From Strigamia acuminata (lineage: Eukaryota; Arthropoda; Chilopoda; Geophilomorpha; Linotaeniidae), in NCBI GenBank assembly GCA_949358305.1, contig OX442324.1:3974001-4038000 (forward strand): a stretch of 64,000 nucleotides of DNA. Direction: 5' to 3'. The notes beneath the pieces are model-generated. The model was not told where the DNA came from. It made no database searches and worked only from the letters and a program-made list of their open reading frames with translations. Positions 57,001 through 64,000 of this stretch are shown here, piece by piece (position 1 is the stretch's first letter; the number at the start of each line of letters is the position of its first letter). Position numbers and translations under genes: made by a program.

Positions 57001-59526
57001 TAAAAACTCTTGTTTGTCTACCTTCTGGTTACTGTCAGTGTCAAACATATTAAACGCAATTCGGAAGCCGGTTTGAGGTTCTAAAATTAGAAATTACAGA
57101 CCAAAAATTTAAAAAATAAAAAAAAAAAAAAAAAAATAAGCTTATTATTACTTACTAGTCAAAATGGACAACAGAAATAGATACTCGGTATAAGAAATGA
57201 TTCCTATGAAGACAAGAAATCAAATTTATTTTATTTAACTACTGCAAGGACGAATCCCCATTATGAAACTCAAATCACCATTTTTTCATTTTAAACTTGA
57301 TAAATTTTAATAAAAAAAATCACTTTTCGCTTCGTTAAATACTAAACTAAACTTTCTAATCATATTTATTAGAAATTAATAAGTTTAAATTGAAAAAATC
57401 GGGTTCAAATTCAAGCAGCGGAAATAGTCCTCGGAGTAGCCGCACTTAAAAAATATATATATAAATATATACCATCTACGTAAAGAGCTATTCATCAATG
57501 AAATAAAAAAAATTAGTCATGAAAAAACAAACACACGTGCTTAAAACAGAAAACTAAAGCAAAAAAGTTGCATTTAACACCTGCAAGGCGTGCGAAATTC
57601 CAATTTATTTAATGAGTCTTCTACCCACAAGACCAAACCCCCTCACTAATTGGACCCCGAGTGAGGACAAACAAGAAATTCCCATTAAGATTTTCTTGCA
57701 TTTATTGAGGGAAATAAACTGTGGGTTAATTACAAAAAAAAAATTAAACCAAACCAAAAGTATATAAAAAAAAATTGTTTTACTTAACAAAACCCCACCT
57801 AGAAATTTCCTTACGAAATATATTACATTAAAAAAATTCCATCAAGGGATCGGTCTGCCTTTAGACGAAACGTTCCAAATATTAGGGAGGAAATGGTTCC
57901 AGCAGAATTGAGATTTGAGGGAGGTCTGTAGACCTCCAGTGATGAAATGTTTTTCTTTTTCATGCACAACAACTACTAATTACATGAAAATGCTCTCATG
58001 TCCTGGTCTTAATTTGGTGGTATGCTTACACTAATTTCTCTCTTTATATACAAATTACCTGTTGCAAGATAAAATGTCATCATATTAAAAAACATTTCAT
58101 GTTCTAAAAAGTGGGGAGGGAAAACAAAAAAAAATAAAACAAAACAAAATCAAATCAAATCAAATCAAACAAAATTAATCGTTTTAAAAATAATAAAAAC
58201 GTCAGCCATTGCGTGCCTTAGAACGCGATGCATAAATAATCCAAAATAGCATCCATTCAGGAACAACTTTCTCAATCAAAACACTTAATGGGTCACTGAA
58301 CTTGACACAACAGGCGAGCGCGTTTAACAACACTTAAATCCTTTACACACTATCAAATTGACTACTGGGAGCACGAGGATTACACGACTCTCAAGAAGAA
58401 TAAATACAAATTAAACCGTTGTCTCTGAGACTTCTAAACATCCCGGGATGCGTTTTAGTCACCGACGGCGTGTGGCTGAGCATCGTTTCCAATTCCCGTT
58501 TTGACAAATCTCTTCGCTTCAATCGCGCTGGAAAAAAAAAGAAGAAAATATATCACTTAGAAAAATATACATCGAGTTTGCATCGAAATGTTTATCGTCA
58601 TTTTCTCAAGTATTAATAAATTGTGCCGATCAAAAAAACATTATGTAAACAAAGTCATGGTCTGTGTGGTCTATGTGTCACTCTACTTTAACGAGGGATT
58701 CTTGAACTACACAAAACAAAATTAGTAGCCAACAATCTAAATAAAACAACTAACGGATTACTGCCAAGCTGATTTACCAGACCAAAGAGGTTAATAACCT
58801 TGTTACTGAGCCGAGTAGCTTATCACCCTGAAATAAATATACAAGAGTAATATTTACGGGAGACCTTTTGCCTGTGATTCAAAGCTTGCCAAGTGGGATA
58901 TTTCCATCTCGAATTTCTCCGCGTCAACATTGCACAAATATTAATAATAACTCCTCGCGCGGGGGCGCTACTCCCGACCACAATGACCGAGTTTGAGCAC
59001 ACACTCAGCACATTACGACAGTTCCCATTTCGTTTGTAACAAAAAAAAATTATTATTGCCACGATATTATAAAAGAAAACTAGAAAATGTCAAAAAGAGA
59101 ACGTCTAGGTCACCTTCGATGGCGGTTCCAACAACAAAATGGCAGAACGAATCAAATTTTGACGAAACTTATTTCCGCCGATAAATTCAATTCCGTTTTC
59201 ACACGATTTCAAAAATGGCCTTTTTAAAATCCAATCACCTATGATTTTTTTTTCTTTTCACAGAAAAAAAAAGAAATTGGGTGTATTTGATTTTTCAATT
59301 AATTTTTTTTTGTTCTTGCACTAACCCAGTGCGCCATTTTCTCATTTTTCTTCGACGTTGACAGTTTGAACTGAAAGGATCAAAACTTACGTCTCGGCTC
59401 CCCTTCTGTCACTGACTCCAGAAAATCCTGCGGTGTCATGTACAACTGTCCTTCACACTCAATCGAAGCAAAGCGCATGAAACGTCTTTCTCGTTGAGTC
59501 AGTCGCATTGCGCCCGGTTCTTCTTC
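54057..59526 (-). CDS. MICU3: Mitochondrial calcium uptake protein (MICU2/3 type), 5' exons not seen
   Basis: Ten exons on the minus strand encode the last 386 residues: 59526-59391, 58527-58417, 57203-57156, 57080-56998, 55850-55683, 55575-55481, 55414-55237, 54589-54481, 54356-54199, 54131-54057 (stop). Family motifs: RERRFMRFASIE, YMTPQDFLESV, GIISYTEYLFLLSILTKP, EF-hand 1 DTDSNQKVDKQE, TTLLLHFFG, ENLQTEVLELEF, DDFAIAMRMYTF and EF-hand 2 DEDGDGQLSYKE. Both EF-hands keep the calcium-binding acidic positions. The C-terminal AFKSCVKEEM end resembles MICU3 more than MICU1. MICU proteins gate the mitochondrial calcium uniporter from the intermembrane space. The N-terminal targeting exons must lie right of 59526, in or beyond the window. 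Two extra exon-like segments lie in the intron 55851-56997. Confidence 0.92.
54590..55236 (-). other. MICU intron without a visible gene
   Basis: 647-bp intron between the exons ending PVQK and starting GISFSEF. Moderate complexity at 54660-55130, A-rich at the donor end. No exon supported. Confidence 0.6.
55851..56997 (-). other. MICU intron with two exon-like segments
   Basis: The flanking exons join directly in frame (QEFLV-LEKIF), as in other MICU proteins. Within the intron, minus-strand segments at about 56225-56147 and 55964-55917 have splice-like borders and together read YVLYYKNFFGKKEKAKGF, MKELGQRL and LADMKKKIVMDPCTDA then stop. They could be alternative terminal exons or a tiny nested gene, or chance. 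An (AAATA)n repeat is at 56263-56297. Confidence 0.4.
56263..56297. repeat. (AAATA)n microsatellite
   Basis: About seven tandem 5-bp units in a MICU intron. Confidence 0.9.
57204..58416 (-). other. MICU intron without a visible gene
   Basis: 1.2-kb A/T-rich intron, with a (TCAAA)n run near 58146-58168. The small minus-strand ORF 57605-57790 shows no domain. Confidence 0.6.
58528..59390 (-). other. MICU intron without a visible gene
   Basis: 863-bp intron between the exons ending EGEPR and starting RLKRRDL. GC is higher near 58860-58985. No exon supported. Confidence 0.6.
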
Positions 59527-59853
59527 CTAAGAAATCGAACACAAACGTGGAAAAATGATTAATTTCACCAAAAAGCGCCCAATTCGAACAATTTTATTAA
59601 CATCTGCGTGCACGTGGACGAGAGACACATCTCGAGCAAACCGATCGTGTTTCCAATGCAATTGATACGACTTGCATTCATGTCATCCGATTCTCTTCCG
59701 CAGATGAGAAAAATTGACCACCAGTGACCTCATTTTTTAATTCTTGTCATTCTTTTTTCTTTTCTTTCTTTCTTTTTTATTATTATTATCATCCTTCTCT
59801 CAAATTTAAACGACGATGCAAGGGTTGCAACTTTTCTGGCTCTCGCCACTTAC

Positions 59854-60314
59854 CAGGTGTATTATCAGACCAGCGATCAACAATGCCCTCCACCTGAGCT
59901 GCTTGAATCACGTGTGACACCTGCCTACCTTGACTTACCTTGCAATTTGCAAGGATCCTTCACGTAGGCGGCAAGTTACCTCAGCTGGATTAACACAGCA
60001 CCCTCTTTTCTATGTCATCACGTGATTAAGATCTCACCTGTCAGGCGCGAAGAGATAAAAACCCAACACTTCACTCATTCCAATTCTCTTTCTGAGCCAA
60101 TTCAGGCTGAGAATTTATTTCAAAAGGGGACGCAAAAAAAGGGTGTGAGAAAGGTTATCCAAATAAATCATTGCAACTTTGCAACTAAATAAAATACACA
60201 CTATAATAATAATAATAATAATAAATAAAAAAAAATTTAAAAAATGTTAAATAAGTTTTCCCAGGTGATTATAGAGTGAATCCGTTGTTTGGAGTCCCTT
60301 TAAACAACCACCTG
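59854..60314. promoter_or_regulatory. Dense E-box cluster
   Basis: Nine E-boxes in 461 bp: CAGGTG at 59854 and 60262, CACCTG at 59891, 59918, 60035 and 60309, CACGTG at 59909 and 60019, CAGCTG at 59982. The site at 60018-60025 is TCACGTGA, a TFE/MITF-type palindrome. The position upstream of the MICU exons fits an intronic or promoter-proximal enhancer, but function is inferred. Confidence 0.4.
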
Positions 60315-60885
60315 CTGAAGCTGTAGCCCAGAGTCAACTCTTTGACGCCTATAATTTGCATAGGTTAGTCGAGTAATTACGAAGCCAGTCTCGTTTCTTG
60401 GCGTGCGCATGCATTGCATCTATTGCAGATGTAGTTATGGCATTGTTTGAAGGTTGAAACCAAACCACAGTTGGTCTTTCGCTTCATTTCATTTCAACTT
60501 TGAGAGCTTTCTTTACTTTGCTCATCATCTATACTATGGGCTTAAACCTCCTCTCAACGAGTCCACGCTGATGGGACGGGAGGGAGGGTGGGGTGGGAGT
60601 TTATAGGGGGTTGGTCACTATACAACTACAACTTGGCAAAAGAGAACAAAAGACAAACTGCAGATGGTTTGGCCACGAGACATCGTTTTCCCTACCCCCT
60701 CAAACTCACACAACAGCACTGAGGGGGTGGGGTGGCAAGAAGGCGGTGGGGGTAAAGGGAGGGGTGGGGTTAATATGCCCCTAAATTGATCCCCTTGTTT
60801 GTCGACCACACACCAACGCTGGCAGACTGAACCCACCTGTTTTTAAAGGGTTAACTGTATACAACATCTTCGTATGTTCGTTCAT

Positions 60886-60891
60886 TCTATA

Positions 60892-60922
<31 letters not shown>
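60886..60922. repeat. (TAA)n microsatellite
   Basis: About 11-12 tandem trinucleotide units; a shorter copy lies near 60202-60224. Confidence 0.9.
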
Positions 60923-60924
<2 letters not shown>

Positions 60925-61084
60925 GTACTGTACAAGATTCATTTTCATCGAAAATTTGCAATTTTACTTCACTTCAGTTCCAGTTGATGAGAATAATACA
61001 AGCTTACTCTGTAATACTAATTCGAGGTCCTAACCCCAACCCCAACCTCAACTTCAACTTCACCCCCGACTTGTTTTTCTCATT

Positions 61085-61330
61085 TTTCTATTTATCCCCC
61101 CACTCGAATTTCCAATTTTTCACACATTTTTCATTTCCTACAATTTATTTTTCATTTTCCCCAATTATTTTTCATTTTTCCCACTCAATTTTTCCATTTT
61201 CCTCACTTATTTTTCATTTTTCTCATTTATTTTGCATTTTTTCCACTTATTTGTCCATTTTTCTCACTTATTTTTCATTTTTCTCACTTATTTTTCATTT
61301 TCCCCACTTATTTTCCATTTTCCTCATTTA
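61085..61330. repeat. Pyrimidine-rich minisatellite
   Basis: Degenerate tandem units of about 20 bp resembling TTTTTCATTTTTCTCACTTA, about ten copies. It creates a long Phe/Ser/His-rich ORF on the plus strand that is not a gene. Confidence 0.85.
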
Positions 61331-64000
61331 ATAACTATTTTAAAACTCGAGTTTTGCATGTTTTTGTCAGTTGTTTCGTGCGCGCCAACACTTTTTATTC
61401 AAAAGGTATTGTACATACCGCATACATCCCTAGAAAATAGAGAAATAAAATGGCGGCAACTCGTTTGAATCACCGAGTTGGTTTATTTTCTCAATCAGCA
61501 GCAGCTCATGTTGTGCTCATTTGATAAAAACTACTTGTAACCCTCATCAAAGTTACTCTTTGCCCTCTCTAAGTGCAGTAGGACATAAACAATATGTTAA
61601 AACCTTTAGTGTTGGTTATTAAAGGTGGAGGTTAAAGGGGGTTTAGAAGGAGGGAGGGGGTCAAAAGGCCGTTCTAAAAGCAACAGATGGCACTTGGCCT
61701 ATTAAGCTGTCATTAAGTCTAATCTGCTGCTTGCTTTTATACACTGAAATTCGCAACACTCTTTTGCGTGTCTTTCATCATGTGACAATGCGACTGACAA
61801 CAAAAAGAAGTCTGTTCTTTCAAAATACATGTCTTCACACATTTTTTTCTTCTTCCCTCCCCTAAATAAAAACCCTTATTACAGCAAAAAATGCGGTCAA
61901 AAAACGGTGATTTTATGGAAGCTAACATTTTTTTGTTGTCGCCCTCAAACCGTCGCCAGTCAAATATCGATGGACAAAAATATAAAAAAAAATTTGAAAA
62001 AAAATTTAAAAATTCCTCATTTTTGTATAAAAAAAATTTTTTTTCTTTAAATTAACCTGTTTTTTCTTACCTATAGTTAAAATCCCTTTGCCATACATTT
62101 TCTTCTCTTCCCCCCACCCAAACTTCACAATTTTTCCATAAATTTGAAAAATTTCTCACCAACTCAAGCATGAAACCCACTCATTTTAATCCATAAACTC
62201 ACCTTTTTCTATACCTCCATAACAAAAAAAAATTATTGAAATATGACCAAAATCTCTTGCAGGCCTAATCTAAAATTTATGAATCTATCATTTGAAGGGG
62301 TTACACACACAAACAATACATTCCCACCCTTTAATACTAATAAATTAAAGATTTGAAAAGAAAAAGAAACGAAAAGAAAAACCCACCAGAGGGGGGGAAG
62401 AGAGAATAAAAAAAAAAATATATTTAAAAAAGAAAAACTCAATAACTTGTTTTGCCAACACATTTGATGAATAGTAATGAGTACGTCTTCGAAATAAGTA
62501 TGTCCTTTCATCCCTTAAACTGATAAGAAGTAAAAAGAACGCAAAGTTTGGCTTCAAAACAAGTTTTGTCAACAAAAACTAGTCTTGTTGTGCGAATACA
62601 AGTTTTGTTCGAGAAAAATGGACGGCGATTTACTCGTGGAAAAATTGTTGTAGGTCAATTCACCTTTTGGCCTTGTAATGACCACGAGTTTTTAGGTTTG
62701 TGTGGGATTGGGAAAATCTCTTTTCCCCCACCCAAACTCTCCTCGCTCCTCGCTTTATTTGCAAGGTTCAAAAGAGAAGCGCAGCAGTGAAGTCAAACTG
62801 TGAATGAAAGAGATTGCGCGACTTCCGGGTGTGAACACAATGAATAACGTTACCCACACATTTTTTCCCAATCAATCACCATGCACTTCACAGCTATGTA
62901 CAGTTATTACTCAAAAACAAAAACTAAAAACAAAAATCCCCCATTTTTTTCCTCCAAAAAAAAAAAATTTTATTTAAAAAAAAAATAATTTTTTATTTTT
63001 TTTAAATCGATTGTCCAATAGGTGCTGAAGAGTTAAGTCGAACAAGTTGTCAATAGACGGACAAAGGGATTAAACTAGCCAAAAGTATGAAAGCAAAGCA
63101 AAAGACAAATTCATGGCACTTTTGCAGAAAGAAAAAGAATTGGGGGGGGGGGGGATAGACAACACAAGAAATGGAAAGGGGACAAGAATGCAGCTACAGG
63201 TAAAGGTATGTACCCCCACCTCCTTAACCCCCTGGCCAGAAGGCAGAGGCCACTGTCCCTCATGAATTAATCTTGTTTCGGCAAAGCACAACACAGAGAC
63301 CGAAGCCAAACCCACCTCGGCCAAGACCCGCACACGGGGGTCTCTTCAAAGCCACCCACGGGGTAAAGAAGAGTGGGAAAATGAAGACACATCCAAACTT
63401 CGCCTTCAAACCCATCAAAACAAACGACAACTTATTTCTTTCCCACAATTTCGCACGATTTCTATCACGTCATCCCAAGCCATCATGTGCCAATTGTCCA
63501 CATCTTCGGATCATTAAAAACTGTTTGTGTGTGCATTGTGGGAGATTATGAATGAGGTAAACAATGTCAGCACCTAGTCACCTACCTAGATCCATGGCCA
63601 ATGCGATTTCATGCCTGTTTAGGGAATAGGGAGAAGGGGGGGGCAGGGGGAGGGCGGTGTTTTAAGCTCCCCTCACTTCACTCAAACCGTTTTGTACTCA
63701 ATTTCAAGTAGGGAAATGCTTTTTTTAAATATATTTACTGTTTGGTCAACCTTTTTCTTGTTGTACGAGCTTTTATTTATTTATTTATTTATTTTTTTAA
63801 AAAAATTTTATTTTATTTTAAAAAATTCCAAAAAATAAAATTTAGTAGAAAAAAAAAATGTTTAAGAATAATCGATTTTTGGTTTGCCAAATTTTCCCCT
63901 CGGCTGGAAAAAAGTGTGTTACAACCTGCTCAAAATTGTTTACAACTTTGAGCTTAATTCAATGATTCTTTTCCCCCCTCTTACATCAGCCGTATATGGC

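Larger units (their letters stand above)
59527..64000. other. Upstream MICU intron/5' region, no exon recognised
   Basis: Contains a dense E-box cluster (59854-60314), (TAA)n microsatellites (about 60202-60224 and 60886-60922), a pyrimidine-rich tandem repeat (61085-61330), G-rich stretches (60570-60770, 61626-61665, 63140-63155, 63630-63655) and many A/T tracts. The missing N-terminal exons of the MICU gene may be here or further right; presequence exons are too poorly conserved to call by eye. Confidence 0.5.

Noticed and set aside
60984-61468. Phe/Ser/His-rich plus-strand ORFs
   Set aside because: Product of a pyrimidine-rich tandem repeat.
63070-63551. Overlapping ORFs on both strands near the right end
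   Set aside because: No domain; GC-richer non-coding DNA gives open frames on both strands.

Overview
This is animal nuclear DNA: AT-rich, with spliceosomal introns mostly of 50-150 bp, long A/T homopolymer runs in introns, and metazoan gene families (diaphanous formin, SREBP, MICU, UBL3, TRIM-NHL). Compact introns, functional U12-type introns and fibrinogen- and C-type-lectin-like genes point to an invertebrate with a compact genome. An ascidian is one possibility, but the sequence alone does not settle the phylum. I derived splice junctions by hand from reading frame, GT/AG signals and remembered family sequences. For ten of the twelve genes every junction keeps phase from start to stop; the two genes cut by the window edges are phase-consistent over the part seen.

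Layout, left to right: (1) a Brat/NCL-1-type TRIM-NHL gene (-), its 3' part cut off by the left edge; (2) a diaphanous formin (-), 16 coding exons, 1157 aa, with two U12-type introns; (3) a small unrecognised gene (+, 98 aa); (4) SRA1 (-), whose fourth intron is about 11.3 kb and holds, on the opposite strand, (5) a 1044-aa secreted coiled-coil fibrinogen-related gene (+) and repeats; (6) GTPBP8/EngB (-); (7) a type II membrane C-type-lectin-like gene (+); (8) a small type II membrane protein with a furin-type site (+); (9) an unrecognised 308-aa gene with a 20-nt microexon and an overlapping upstream ORF (+); (10) UBL3 (-); (11) an ALDH1-type aldehyde dehydrogenase (+); (12) PAN3 (-); (13) SREBP (+); (14) a MICU2/3-type gene (-), whose 5' exons lie beyond the exons seen or past the right edge.

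Neighbours are mostly divergent or convergent pairs with short shared regions (GTPBP8/lectin 186 bp; PAN3/SREBP about 780 bp; SREBP/MICU 324 bp tail to tail), so promoters and 3' ends are probably shared or overlapping. No shared pathway is evident. The genes are ordinary housekeeping, cytoskeletal and lipid-regulatory genes, plus a cluster of rapidly evolving extracellular genes (fibrinogen-related, lectin-like, small furin-site protein) between 18 and 31 kb. No CRISPR array, rRNA, convincing tRNA or autonomous transposon was found. Mobile-element signs are limited to short inverted-repeat elements and simple repeats.
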